Of a stretch of DNA of 9,017 nucleotides, positions 1-7,838 are shown piece after piece. Where the stretch lies: the NCBI GenBank assembly GCA_030428745.1, contig JAUIEG010000077.1, forward strand, positions 1-9,017, given 5' to 3'. This DNA comes from Alphaproteobacteria bacterium. Lineage in GTDB: Bacteria > Pseudomonadota > Alphaproteobacteria > Caulobacterales > Parvularculaceae. Both the position numbers and the translations under genes were made by a program. The notes beneath the pieces are model-generated. The model saw only the letters and a program-made list of their open reading frames with translations, ran no database searches and had not been told where the DNA came from. The stretch's first letter is position 1. Every line of letters starts with the position of its first letter.

Positions 1-1
1 G

Positions 2-259
2 AAATCAGGGGAAATCCGCTGTCAGGCGGAACATGGCGGGACATCGTCGCCCATCGATCCGCCGGACTGGTCTGTCGCTGAGGCCGCCCGAATGTTGAGT
101 TTCATTCCCGGATCGCCGCTCTACGCTCGTGTGGATGCGGTGGTCCTTGACGGGGCGATGCGGCTTATGGAAGTCGAACTCATTGAGCCGGAACTCTTTT
201 TCACCTATGCCCCGGAAGGAGCGGACCGGTTCGCCGATGTCCTGATTGATCGCCTGTAA
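2..259 (+). CDS. ATP-grasp domain protein, C-terminal fragment
   Basis: This is the last 85 codons of a gene whose start lies left of the window; it ends at TAA 257-259. The fragment begins KSGEIRCQAEHGG, which fits the strand of ATP-grasp ligases carrying substrate- and nucleotide-contacting residues. It ends with a run containing YARVD, LMEVELIEPELFF and a final ADRFADVLIDRL. The acidic E-V-E-L-IEP segment matches the metal-binding end of the ATP-grasp fold seen in glutathione-synthetase/RimK/DcsG-like enzymes. Members of this superfamily join a carboxylate to an amine or thiol using ATP. The substrate cannot be told because the specificity-determining N-terminal part is missing. It lies 31 bp upstream of thrS on the same strand, so read-through into thrS is possible. 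Family assignment is fairly sure; function is unknown. Confidence 0.8.
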   Translation, partial: KSGEIRCQAEHGGTSSPIDPPDWSVAEAARMLSFIPGSPLYARVDAVVLDGAMRLMEVELIEPELFFTYAPEGADRFADVLIDRL

Positions 260-290
260 AAGAAACGCAGTAAAATAGAAGTCTGAAGCC

Positions 291-2255
291 ATGGTCGCCA
301 TTACCCTTCCCGACGGTTCCGTTCGCCAGTTTGACGGGCCCGTGACGGGGACGCTGATCGCCGAGAATATCTCCAAGTCGCTTGCGAAAAAGGCGCTGGC
401 GGTGAAGGTGGACGGCGTCGTCTCGGATCTCTTCGGCGAGATCGACCATGACGCGAAGGTTGAGATCATCACCCGCGACCATGAAGACGCGCTCGACATC
501 ATCCGTCATGATGCAGCGCATCTTTTGGCGCAGGCGGTGCAGGAGCTTTATCCGGGGACGCAAGTCACCATCGGGCCGAATATCGAGGACGGGTTTTTCT
601 ACGACTTCGCGCGCGATGAACCGTTCTCCAGCGACGACCTCGCCGAGATTGAAAAGCGGATGATGCAGATCGTCGATCAGGACCGCCCGACCCGAAAAGA
701 AGTCTGGGACCGCGACGCCGCCATCAAGCATTTTGAAGAGATCGGCGAGAAGTACAAAGCCGAGATCATCGCCGACTTGCCCGGCGATGAAGACGTGAAA
801 ATCTATTATCACGGCGACTGGCACGACCTCTGCCGGGGTCCGCATCTTCCGTCGACGAGGCATATCGGCAAGGCGTTCAAGCTCACCAAGCTCGCCGGCG
901 CCTATTGGCGCGGCGATCACCGCAACGCGGTGTTGCAACGGATTTACGGCACTGCATGGGCGAATGAGAAAGAGCTGAAGGCTTATCTTCATCGCATTGA
1001 AGAGGCGGAAAAACGCGATCATAGGAAGCTCGGCCGGGAAATGGATCTCTTTCATTTTCAATCGGAAGCGCAAGGCTCTGTCTTCTGGCATCCGAAAGGC
1101 TATCTCGTCTGGCGCCAGCTAGAAGCCTATATTCGCCGCCAGCTCGACGAAGACGGTTATGTGGAAGTGAAAACACCGCAATTGCTGGATTCTATTTTCT
1201 GGGAGCAGTCTGGCCACTGGGCGAAATTCCGCGAGAACATGTTTATTGTTCCCGATGAAATTCCGTCTACGGAAGATGAGGCGCCGGTTCTGTCAGGCAA
1301 GGCTGACCTCATGGCGCTGAAGCCCATGAACTGTCCGGCGCATGTGCAGATTTTCAAACAAGGCATTAAATCTTATCGAGACATGCCGATCCGCATGGCG
1401 GAATTCGGCTGTTGTCATCGCAATGAAGCCCATGGCGCGCTGCATGGGCTCATGCGCGTGCGCCAGATGACCCAGGATGACGCGCATATTTTCTGCCGCG
1501 AAGATCAGATCAAGGAGGAAACCAGCCGTTTTCTCGATCTCTTCAGCCGCGTCTATAAAGACATGGGCATGACGGAGATCGCCTACAAACTGGCGACGAG
1601 GCCCAACCAGCGCGCCGGTGACGACGCCACATGGGACCGGGCGGAAAGAGCGCTTGCCGATGCGCTCACCTCGGCCGGACTTGAGTTCGACTATGCGGAA
1701 GGCGAGGGCGCCTTTTACGGGCCAAAACTCGAATTTCATCTCACCGACGCGATCGGCCGCACCTGGCAGGCGGGCACTTATCAGCTTGATTATGTGCTGC
1801 CGGAACGTCTCGACGCGACCTATGTGGATGAAAGCGGCGCTCGCCAGCGTCCAGTGATGCTGCATCGCGCGGTCTTCGGCACGTTCGAGCGGTTTATCGG
1901 TCTTCTGATCGAACACTATGCCGGGCGCCTGCCGCTCTGGCTGTCGCCGGTGCAGGTCGTCGTGACCACGATCACGTCGGCGGCGGATGATTATGCGCGC
2001 GAGGCGGCGGAGGCGTTGCGCGCGGCTGGTCTTCGCGTCGACCTCGATGTTCGGTCAGAAAAGATCAACTACAAGGTGCGTGAACACTCTCACGCGAAGA
2101 TCCCGGTGATCGCTGTGGTCGGCGCCAAGGAGGCGGAGGAAAAGGCTGTTTCGCTGCGCCGCCTCGGCTCGAAAGATCAGGAAACCATGTCGCTTTCCGC
2201 GGCGGCCGAGACGTTAGCGCATGAAGCGCTGGCGCCGGACCTGAAACGCGCGTAG
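291..2255 (+). CDS. thrS: Threonyl-tRNA synthetase
   Basis: Cytoplasmic class II aminoacyl-tRNA synthetase that charges tRNA-Thr with threonine and edits mischarged Ser-tRNA-Thr. At 654 aa it has the full bacterial layout. A TGS domain covers about residues 1-63. The editing domain (about 64-225) has H73 and H77 of the HxxxH motif plus C181 and H185 in DLCRGPH. The catalytic core spans about 250-545, and the C-terminal anticodon-binding domain about 550-650. The three catalytic zinc ligands are visible as C348 (KPMNCPAH), H399 (DDAHIF) and H525 (MLHRAVFG). Motif 2 is the FGCCHRNEAHGALHGL region and motif 3 is FGTFERFIGLLIEHYAG. Relative to E. coli ThrRS as I recall it, the editing residues align within one position while the zinc ligands are shifted by +14, which places an extra segment at about residues 319-341. 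The Shine-Dalgarno sequence is weak (AGAAG, 12 bp before ATG), but the N-terminus matches the usual TGS start. Two glycan genes follow at 10-11 bp spacing. Confidence 0.98.
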   Translation: MVAITLPDGSVRQFDGPVTGTLIAENISKSLAKKALAVKVDGVVSDLFGEIDHDAKVEIITRDHEDALDIIRHDAAHLLAQAVQELYPGTQVTIGPNIEDGFFYDFARDEPFSSDDLAEIEKRMMQIVDQDRPTRKEVWDRDAAIKHFEEIGEKYKAEIIADLPGDEDVKIYYHGDWHDLCRGPHLPSTRHIGKAFKLTKLAGAYWRGDHRNAVLQRIYGTAWANEKELKAYLHRIEEAEKRDHRKLGREMDLFHFQSEAQGSVFWHPKGYLVWRQLEAYIRRQLDEDGYVEVKTPQLLDSIFWEQSGHWAKFRENMFIVPDEIPSTEDEAPVLSGKADLMALKPMNCPAHVQIFKQGIKSYRDMPIRMAEFGCCHRNEAHGALHGLMRVRQMTQDDAHIFCREDQIKEETSRFLDLFSRVYKDMGMTEIAYKLATRPNQRAGDDATWDRAERALADALTSAGLEFDYAEGEGAFYGPKLEFHLTDAIGRTWQAGTYQLDYVLPERLDATYVDESGARQRPVMLHRAVFGTFERFIGLLIEHYAGRLPLWLSPVQVVVTTITSAADDYAREAAEALRAAGLRVDLDVRSEKINYKVREHSHAKIPVIAVVGAKEAEEKAVSLRRLGSKDQETMSLSAAAETLAHEALAPDLKRA

Positions 2256-2265
2256 CGCTCGGTTT

Positions 2266-3531
2266 ATGGCCGCGCATTGGCGAGACACAAGAGATAAGGC
2301 AAGCCGGCGCTGGTTTTATGCGCTGTTCTTTCTCCTGCCTTTAACGGTGGTGTTTGGTCACCGGGGGCTTGCGCCCTGGCTGTTGCTGGCGAGCCTGCCG
2401 GCCTTTGCACGCGGCGCCTTTTGGCAGTCAGCGTTCGGCAAGTTGTTTGACAATCCATCGCTCCGAGATCCGAAATTCGCGAGCTTCGCGGCGCTCCTGT
2501 TTTTGTGTTTCTGGATTCTTCTCTCCGGGTTCTGGTCGCCCAAAGGCGATCCCGGCATGTTTCTTTATGTGCTCGGCCCTGCGCTGGTGGGCGCCAGCAT
2601 TATCTGGTTTTCATTGACCCTGACGCGGGAATGGGCGTGGCGACTGGGCCAGGCGTTTTTATGGGCGCTGGTCGCCGGCATGATTATTTTGTCGTTCGAG
2701 GGCGTCACTGACGGCTTGTTGCGTCGCTTTTTGCCGCCGGCGGAGACGAGTAGCGAACGCGACATGATTGCGCTTGGCCGCGGCGTCACCGCGCTTGCGC
2801 CGGCGCTTTTTCCCGCCGCCGCCATCGCCGTGCGGCAATGGTCGCGCACGGCGGCGGTTTTTGTTCTGGCGCTGGGCGTTGCAGCCGCCGCCACCAATGA
2901 TGTGCTGGCGAATGTTGTCGCTATCGGCGCCGGACTTGCCGCGGCGATCCTCGCCATCAGCGCACAGCGTTTCACGTTAAAGCTTGTCGGCGTCGGCGCG
3001 ATTGCAATCCTTCTTTTGGCGCCGTTTCTGGCCTCGCAAATTCCCGTAGAAGCGATTTACGCCAGCGCAGAAAAGAGCTTGTCGGGGGAAATGCTGGCGC
3101 AGTTGTCTTCATCGCTGCACCGGCTCTCTATCTGGAGAGCCGCCGGGGTGGAGGCTCTGTCCTGTCAGCCCTTTGGTTGCGGCGCCGACTATGCGCGCAT
3201 GTGGAAAGAAACGGCGCCCATGGTCGAGGTGCCTGGCGCGCGCGTGGCGCTCTCGGTTATTCCGATTCATCCGCATAATGTTTTTCTTCAACTGTGGCTG
3301 GAGCTCGGGGTTCCCGGCGTTTTGGCGACGGCGGCTTTTATCTGGTTTGGTCTTTCCGCCCTTTTGCGCGCGCAGCTGTCGCGTGCTGTCGGCGCCGCCA
3401 TCGCGGGTGCGTTTGTGGCGATCCTCATTTCCGTTATGGTGGAGGGAAGCCTCTGGCAGGTGTGGCGTCTTGCGGCGATGGCGCTGGCGGCGAGCGGCGT
3501 TGCGCTTGCGCATATGCTCGAAAAACGCTGA
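2266..3531 (+). CDS. O-antigen ligase / Wzy-type polymerase family membrane protein
   Basis: A 421-aa polytopic inner-membrane protein with about 10-12 hydrophobic segments and a larger hydrophilic loop at about 258-335. The family signature (Wzy_C) is present. R286 in LHRLSIWRAA is followed by QPFGCGAD (301-308). Then HPHNVFLQLWLELGVPG (335-351) matches the H-N-x-F-x-x-x-x-x-E-x-G-x-x-G block of WaaL ligases and Wzy polymerases. These enzymes act at the periplasmic face: they take glycan from undecaprenyl diphosphate and transfer it to lipid A-core (ligase) or to another repeat unit (polymerase). Ligase and polymerase cannot be separated by motif alone, so no symbol is given. The ATG start is 10 bp after the thrS stop and has no clear Shine-Dalgarno sequence, so translational coupling to thrS is likely. 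A WbbL-like glycosyltransferase follows 11 bp later, consistent with a role in surface polysaccharide assembly. An exopolysaccharide or teichuronic-like polymerase is the main alternative. Confidence 0.88.
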   Translation: MAAHWRDTRDKASRRWFYALFFLLPLTVVFGHRGLAPWLLLASLPAFARGAFWQSAFGKLFDNPSLRDPKFASFAALLFLCFWILLSGFWSPKGDPGMFLYVLGPALVGASIIWFSLTLTREWAWRLGQAFLWALVAGMIILSFEGVTDGLLRRFLPPAETSSERDMIALGRGVTALAPALFPAAAIAVRQWSRTAAVFVLALGVAAAATNDVLANVVAIGAGLAAAILAISAQRFTLKLVGVGAIAILLLAPFLASQIPVEAIYASAEKSLSGEMLAQLSSSLHRLSIWRAAGVEALSCQPFGCGADYARMWKETAPMVEVPGARVALSVIPIHPHNVFLQLWLELGVPGVLATAAFIWFGLSALLRAQLSRAVGAAIAGAFVAILISVMVEGSLWQVWRLAAMALAASGVALAHMLEKR

Positions 3532-3542
3532 AAACGAGCCTG

Positions 3543-4517
3543 ATGATGGAAAGCCCCGAAACGACGCCGACGCCATGCGTATCCGCTGTGATGGTGAGCT
3601 ATTTCACCGGGCCGGTGCTCGCCCGCTCTATCGCGGCGCTGCGTGCGCAGCCGGAGATCGCAGAGATCATCCTCGTCAATAACGGCAATTTCGCCGGTGA
3701 TGTGGACGTTGCCGTCGAAGGCGTCGGGGCGCCCGTTCGGGTGATTGAGGGGCAGGGCAATGTCGGTTTCGCCGCCGGCTGCAATCTTGGCGCAAAGAAC
3801 GCCGCCGCCGATTGTCTTCTCATCATCAATCCCGACGCGCTGATGCCGGCGGGCGGCATTGCGCGCTTGTTGGCGGATAGTGCAGAGCTCGATCGGCCCT
3901 GGCTCATGGGCGCGAAACTCGTCAATCCCGACGGCGCCGAACAACAGGGTTCGCGGCGTCAGGTGCTGACGCCATGGACGGCGTTCGTCGAGGCGACACG
4001 GCTCTATAAGCTCGCGCCGCAGCACCCCTATTTCAAGCGGTTTAATCTTCATACAGAGGAATGCCCGGATCAGGTGATCGATGTGCCGACCCTTTCGGGC
4101 GCGGTCATGTTTTTGCCGAGAACCGATTATGATGCGGTCGGCGGCATGGATGAGCGGTATTTTCTCCATGTGGAGGACGTGGATTTTTGCCTGCGCTTTG
4201 CAAAAGCGGGTGGCGACGTGTGGTTCAACCCCCTTGTCGAGGTGATCCACTACAAAAGCTCCAGCCGCGCCAATCCGGTGAAGATCGAGGCGCGCAAGAC
4301 GGCGGGGATCATTCGCTATTTTCACACCCATTTTTCCGACGCCTATCCAAAACCGTTTTTGTGGTTGGTTGACGGGCTTCTCTGGGCGCTGTTCGGCGTT
4401 CTTTTTGTGAAACGTGCTGTGGTCAAGGCGTTGCGGCTGATCGGGTTTCGCATGCGGGTCGGCGGACGCGGGCTAGAGCGCGCGCGGGCGCTGGCGCGGC
4501 GTCAGTCCGAGCGTTGA
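3543..4517 (+). CDS. Family 2 glycosyltransferase, WbbL/rhamnosyltransferase-like
   Basis: A 324-aa GT-A fold glycosyltransferase that probably adds a nucleotide-activated sugar (dTDP-rhamnose is typical for the WbbL group) to a growing lipid-linked glycan in the cytoplasm. The N-terminal strand is AVMVSYFTG (15-23). Then come EIILVNNGN (41-49), GNVGFAAGCNLGA (72-84) and INPDA (95-99), the place of the metal-binding DxD-like motif. LSGAVMFLPR (184-193) is followed by GGMDERYFLHVEDVDFCLR (200-218), with E211/D212 at the expected catalytic-base position, and by VIHYKSSSR (234-242). A hydrophobic segment at about 272-290 and a basic tail (about 291-324) suggest membrane association. The frame stays open far upstream inside the preceding gene, but homology begins only here. 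The tandem ATGs at 3543 and 3546 follow a weak AACGAG ribosome site, so 3543 is chosen and 3546 is equally possible. It lies 11 bp behind the O-antigen-ligase-type gene, presumably in the same operon. Confidence 0.9.
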   Translation: MMESPETTPTPCVSAVMVSYFTGPVLARSIAALRAQPEIAEIILVNNGNFAGDVDVAVEGVGAPVRVIEGQGNVGFAAGCNLGAKNAAADCLLIINPDALMPAGGIARLLADSAELDRPWLMGAKLVNPDGAEQQGSRRQVLTPWTAFVEATRLYKLAPQHPYFKRFNLHTEECPDQVIDVPTLSGAVMFLPRTDYDAVGGMDERYFLHVEDVDFCLRFAKAGGDVWFNPLVEVIHYKSSSRANPVKIEARKTAGIIRYFHTHFSDAYPKPFLWLVDGLLWALFGVLFVKRAVVKALRLIGFRMRVGGRGLERARALARRQSER

Positions 4518-4529
4518 CGCGCATATTCG

Positions 4530-4556
4530 CGTGAGGCGGGCGTCCCGCTCGCGTTT
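4530..4556 (+). terminator. Probable intrinsic terminator of the thrS-glycan operon
   Basis: The stem pairs 4530-4540 (CGTGAGGCGGG) with 4544-4553 (CCCGCTCGCG) around a CGT loop. It gives 10 pairs, one of them G-T, with a single bulged G at 4535. It is followed by TTT (4554-4556). It sits 13 bp after the stop of the plus-strand glycosyltransferase and touches the TAA codon of the convergent GT39 gene (4555-4557). The T-run is short, and the minus-strand side has no T-run, so it would serve only plus-strand transcription. Confidence 0.5.
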
Positions 4557-6042
4557 AGGGAACGCGCTTCCCGTAAAAACCAGAGAGTTCGTAAAGCGTA
4601 TAGGTGCGGGTTTGGCCTTCGCCCGGCTCTGCTTCCGCCTGACCGAGACGCTTAATCTCACGAAAGCGGTAATCCACATGGGCCGCGTCATTGCGCGTTG
4701 TAACGAACAGGACGCGTTTCATGCGGGTGGGATCGAAGGGTCGGAACGCCTCGAAGTGGTTGTTGATGGACGCATTCGGATCGATGGCGGCGATCTCGAG
4801 CTCGCTGTCTTTCTGGTGATAGAGCATCTCGCTGATGAGATAGCGATCATCCACGAGGACGGCGTCATAGCCCGGCGCATAAGCCATGATGTCATCGGTC
4901 TGCGCTTTCCAGCCGCGAAGATCCCGGACCACGCTTGAAAACCCCGCGCGGTCGATAACCGTCGGGTTTAAAACGCCAATGGTGAAAAGCACTAACAAGC
5001 CCCCATGAAACCCGGCGCTGAGTTTGACGAGGCCTGCTGTGCGCTTTTCACGGCACAACCATCCGGTGACAAGCATGAGCGCCGCCGGATAGGCAGCGGC
5101 CGCCCAGTTTGCGTGGGCGCGAGATAAAAACGCTTGCCCGGCGACAATGAGGAGCGGCGTTAATGCGAAGACGAGGAGTAAGAAATCGCGGCTTTCCAGA
5201 CGCCATACGGATCGCTGGGAAACCACATAAATCAGCGCCGCGAACGGAATGATTCCGAAGACGGCGAATTGTCCGCCAAAGAATTCCAGAAAAGCGAGGG
5301 GGTGAAAAAGCTGCGCGCCCCAATCCGCATTGTCAGCCGTATGAGACAGCGTCTGGAAATCATTTTGCATGTTCCAGATAATGTTTGGCGCGAACAGGGC
5401 GGCGGCGATCAGCGCTGTGAGGGCCAGAGGCGGCGACAGCAATTTCTCACGCAAGGGTTTAGACAAAAGTATGAGCGTGAGCGCGACCGGAAAATAGATC
5501 ATGGCGTATTTGGACATCAGCCCCAGCCCGATGGCCGCGCCAAGGCCGGCGAAATCTCCAATGCGCGGCGACGGCTCGTCAATAATCCGCGCCAGAAAGA
5601 AAAGTCCCGCCGACCAGAAGAAGAGCAGCGGCGCATCGGTCGCCATGATGAAAGAGGAAAGCAATACGCCGGGCATTACGAGCCAGCCGAGGCCGGTCCA
5701 GAAAGCTGTGCGTTCGTCGTAAAGCCGCTTGGCCGCCAGATAGAGGAATGCGGCCGCGCCAAAATGGAAGAATGGCGCTGAAAGCCGCACCGCCCAGTCG
5801 CTGTTTCCGAACAGGCCCGTGGTCAGCGCAATCGCCCAGGCGATGACCGGCGGTTTTGAATAGTAGCCGAAATCGAAATCGCGCGACCAATACCAGTATT
5901 GCGCCTCATCGGGTCCGATCCCGAGCGGCGTCAGGATCAAGATGAGGACGCGAACCCCCGTGATCGCCGCGGCGATGATCCAGAAGTTTCGCACCAAATC
6001 AGCAAGCTGGGGCGCCGCATGATGAGTGTTGTCGGCGGTCAT
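4555..6042 (-). CDS. GT39-family (PMT_2/ArnT-like) membrane glycosyltransferase
   Basis: A 495-aa integral membrane GT-C glycosyltransferase. Such enzymes use a polyprenyl-phosphate sugar as donor on the periplasmic side. The first periplasmic loop carries GIGPDEAQYWYWSRD (41-55), with the D45-E46 pair expected to be catalytic. It is followed by GYYSKPPVIAW (59-69), the usual signature of this subfamily. Further family-like features are ATDAPLLFFW (134-143), MSKYA (176-180) and SRAHANWAAAAYP (307-319). About ten hydrophobic segments run from residue 20 to about 360. A soluble, probably periplasmic, C-terminal domain (about 370-495) may bind the acceptor. GGGAG lies 4 bp before the ATG on the minus strand, a good ribosome site. 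The gene starts 17 bp after the stop of another GT39 gene, so the two are probably one transcript. The acceptor could be lipid A, another glycan or a protein; no Ara4N-pathway genes are in the window, so arnT is not assigned. Confidence 0.9.
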   Translation of the reverse strand: MTADNTHHAAPQLADLVRNFWIIAAAITGVRVLILILTPLGIGPDEAQYWYWSRDFDFGYYSKPPVIAWAIALTTGLFGNSDWAVRLSAPFFHFGAAAFLYLAAKRLYDERTAFWTGLGWLVMPGVLLSSFIMATDAPLLFFWSAGLFFLARIIDEPSPRIGDFAGLGAAIGLGLMSKYAMIYFPVALTLILLSKPLREKLLSPPLALTALIAAALFAPNIIWNMQNDFQTLSHTADNADWGAQLFHPLAFLEFFGGQFAVFGIIPFAALIYVVSQRSVWRLESRDFLLLVFALTPLLIVAGQAFLSRAHANWAAAAYPAALMLVTGWLCREKRTAGLVKLSAGFHGGLLVLFTIGVLNPTVIDRAGFSSVVRDLRGWKAQTDDIMAYAPGYDAVLVDDRYLISEMLYHQKDSELEIAAIDPNASINNHFEAFRPFDPTRMKRVLFVTTRNDAAHVDYRFREIKRLGQAEAEPGEGQTRTYTLYELSGFYGKRVP

Positions 6043-6059
6043 GAGGCTCCCGTGGAGGG

Positions 6060-7742
6060 TTACGGCGCGAGAATGTAGATGGTGAGGCGCACATTCTTGC
6101 CGTTGGAGTAGTTGAGCCCGTCAATGACGGCAAGGCTGGTAGTCGGGACGCCGTTAAGCTGCGCAAGGAAGGCTTCCTGTTCGCGCTGTTCGACAATGGC
6201 GGCGCTTGCGGCGCCGCTCTTGAGCCGGGCGGCGGCATCGCGGCCAGAACCCAACATGGTCTGCGTTCCCAGGAGGAAAATCGCCGAGGGTTCTGCATAG
6301 CCGGCGAGTGTGACCGGCGCCAAATTATCATGCAGGGGATGACTGTCCGCCATCTCAAGCGCAGTCGACAGGCGCGGGCTCACGGCCAGTTGCGAAAGGC
6401 CCGGCAAGACCATGGTCAACAGGGTCCATGCGTAGAGGGTGGCGAGGACTGAGGCTGCGACGCCGCCTTCAAATCCTCTGCCGCGCCAGAAGAGACGCGC
6501 AATGAGAAGCGCGGCGACCGCGGTGATCGCAGCGGCGGTGAAACAGGTCACCGTCAGGGGCGCTGCGCTGAAATAGATCGGCGGCAGGGCGATGATGGCC
6601 GTTGCTGCAAGGCCGATCCCTGCATAAATCAGCGCGCCGAGTTTGTGCGCCCAGCCCGGCCGTATTGCGGTGGCGGCGCCATGGGCGGCGATGATCGCCA
6701 GGGCCGGATAAAGCGGCATCACATAATGGGGCAGCTTCGTTGCGGCGATTTCAAAAACAATCCAGGCGGGGATGAGCCAGGAAAGCAGGAAGCGCGCGCG
6801 CCAGTCCGTGCGTTCCTTCCACGCATTGAGCACGCCGGAGATGATCAGCGCCGCCGCCGGCCAGAAAAGAAGCCAGACCAGTGCGAAATGATATCCGGGC
6901 GGGCCCACATGGCCTTCCTGCGCATCGCCGACCTTGCCGAGCATATCGCCGCCGACAGCGTCGGCGAAGAAGCGTCCGTCCGTCGCCCGCCAGATGGCGA
7001 AGGCCCAGGGCGCGACCATCAGCACAAGGATCAGGACGCCTGTGACCGGCTTTAACGCGGCGATCCATTTAAAGCGCGGCGCGCCGGTCGTCAGGCCGAG
7101 CCCGGTCATGAGCGACACCATGGGGCCGATCGGGCCCTTGACGAGGGCGCTCGCCCCATGGGCGGCCCAGAACGCGAGCGGCCACCCCCAGCCGGTTTTT
7201 TCCTTCGCCTGAACGCGCGCATAGACTTCGATGAAAGCCAGCTGCGCGAGGCAGATCAGCGCGAGGAGAACGCCGTCGGTTTTGGCGATGGTGCTTTCCG
7301 CGGCGACCACCGGCGCGCTCGCCAGCAAGAGCCCGGCGAGAAATCCGGTGCGTCTGTCATAAAGCCGCGCGCCGGCGAGAAAGGTGAAAAGCGCAGCCAG
7401 GACGACGCCGATCATGGAAGGGATGCGATAGGCCCAGATCTCCCGGGCGTTGACATCGGACAGGGCGGCGACGCTCGCCGCCTGCAGCCAGTAGATGCCG
7501 GCCGGTTTCTTGTTGCGCTCGGCGTCCTGGAAACGAATGGAGATGAAGTCGCCGCTTTCGAGCATCTGGGCGGTCGCCTGTGCGAACCGGGCCTCATCGC
7601 GGTCGAGGGGCGGCAGGGAGAAAAGTCCCGCAAACGCGGTCGTCGCGGCGAACAGGGCGACGATCAGCATTGCGGTCCGGCGCGTGAGTCCGGTCCCGGT
7701 GTCGGCGCCGGTGGTCGCCCCGGATTTTGTTTCACCCCTCAT
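6060..7742 (-). CDS. GT39-family (ArnT-like) membrane glycosyltransferase
   Basis: A 560-aa polytopic inner-membrane GT-C enzyme, closer in motifs to ArnT than its downstream neighbour. LPPLDRDEARFAQA (43-56) holds the D49-E50 pair of the first periplasmic loop. It is followed by MLESGDFISIRFQD (60-73) and NKKPAGIYWLQ (77-87), both hallmark stretches of ArnT-like proteins. Also visible are AKTDG (153-157), LVKGPIG (200-206), EGHVGPPGYH (276-285) and ATKLPHYVMPLYPALA (334-349). The C-terminal about 105 residues (from about 455) look soluble and periplasmic. The expected reaction is transfer of a sugar from undecaprenyl phosphate to lipid A or another acceptor. The first 24 residues are T/G-rich and polar with no clear ribosome site, so M25 (codon at 7670-7668) is a possible later start. 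It is the promoter-proximal gene of the minus-strand pair and faces a DPM1-like glycosyltransferase across 96 bp. The exact sugar is unknown. Confidence 0.92.
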   Translation of the reverse strand: MRGETKSGATTGADTGTGLTRRTAMLIVALFAATTAFAGLFSLPPLDRDEARFAQATAQMLESGDFISIRFQDAERNKKPAGIYWLQAASVAALSDVNAREIWAYRIPSMIGVVLAALFTFLAGARLYDRRTGFLAGLLLASAPVVAAESTIAKTDGVLLALICLAQLAFIEVYARVQAKEKTGWGWPLAFWAAHGASALVKGPIGPMVSLMTGLGLTTGAPRFKWIAALKPVTGVLILVLMVAPWAFAIWRATDGRFFADAVGGDMLGKVGDAQEGHVGPPGYHFALVWLLFWPAAALIISGVLNAWKERTDWRARFLLSWLIPAWIVFEIAATKLPHYVMPLYPALAIIAAHGAATAIRPGWAHKLGALIYAGIGLAATAIIALPPIYFSAAPLTVTCFTAAAITAVAALLIARLFWRGRGFEGGVAASVLATLYAWTLLTMVLPGLSQLAVSPRLSTALEMADSHPLHDNLAPVTLAGYAEPSAIFLLGTQTMLGSGRDAAARLKSGAASAAIVEQREQEAFLAQLNGVPTTSLAVIDGLNYSNGKNVRLTIYILAP

Positions 7743-7788
7743 GGGAAGTGAACTTACCGGGATCGGCGGGTTTTGTCTTCATTCTGTG

Positions 7789-7815
7789 GCGCGCGATGAC
7801 GTGACCGCCGCGCGC
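7789..7815. repeat. Inverted repeat in the divergent intergenic region
   Basis: GCGCGCG (7789-7795) and CGCGCGC (7809-7815) form a perfect 7-bp inverted repeat around a 13-nt spacer that contains TGACGTGA. It lies in the 96-bp gap between the minus-strand GT39 pair and the plus-strand DPM1-like gene, where a shared operator would be expected. Alternating GC arms are common by chance in this base composition. I see no convincing -35/-10 pair on either strand of this gap (7743-7838). Confidence 0.3.
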
Positions 7816-7838
7816 GGATCAGATATGAGCGTTGCCTC

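Noticed and set aside
201..1091. 296-aa open frame on the minus strand over the start of thrS
   Set aside because: It lies antisense to a clearly identified gene, shows no recognisable motif, and reflects codon bias of a GC-rich gene.
3294..3542. Upstream extension of the plus-strand glycosyltransferase frame
   Set aside because: It lies inside the ligase/polymerase gene and overlaps its conserved HPHNVF block. The family-like sequence begins only after the ATG at 3543.
3288..4331. 347-aa open frame on the minus strand over the WbbL-like glycosyltransferase
   Set aside because: Its translation is R/H/A-rich with no family pattern, and the plus strand there encodes a textbook glycosyltransferase.
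6060..7742. Naming the ArnT-like gene arnT (lipid A Ara4N transferase)
   Set aside because: Motifs fit the wider GT39 family, but no Ara4N-synthesis genes (arnA, arnB, arnC, arnD) are present, so the sugar is unknown.
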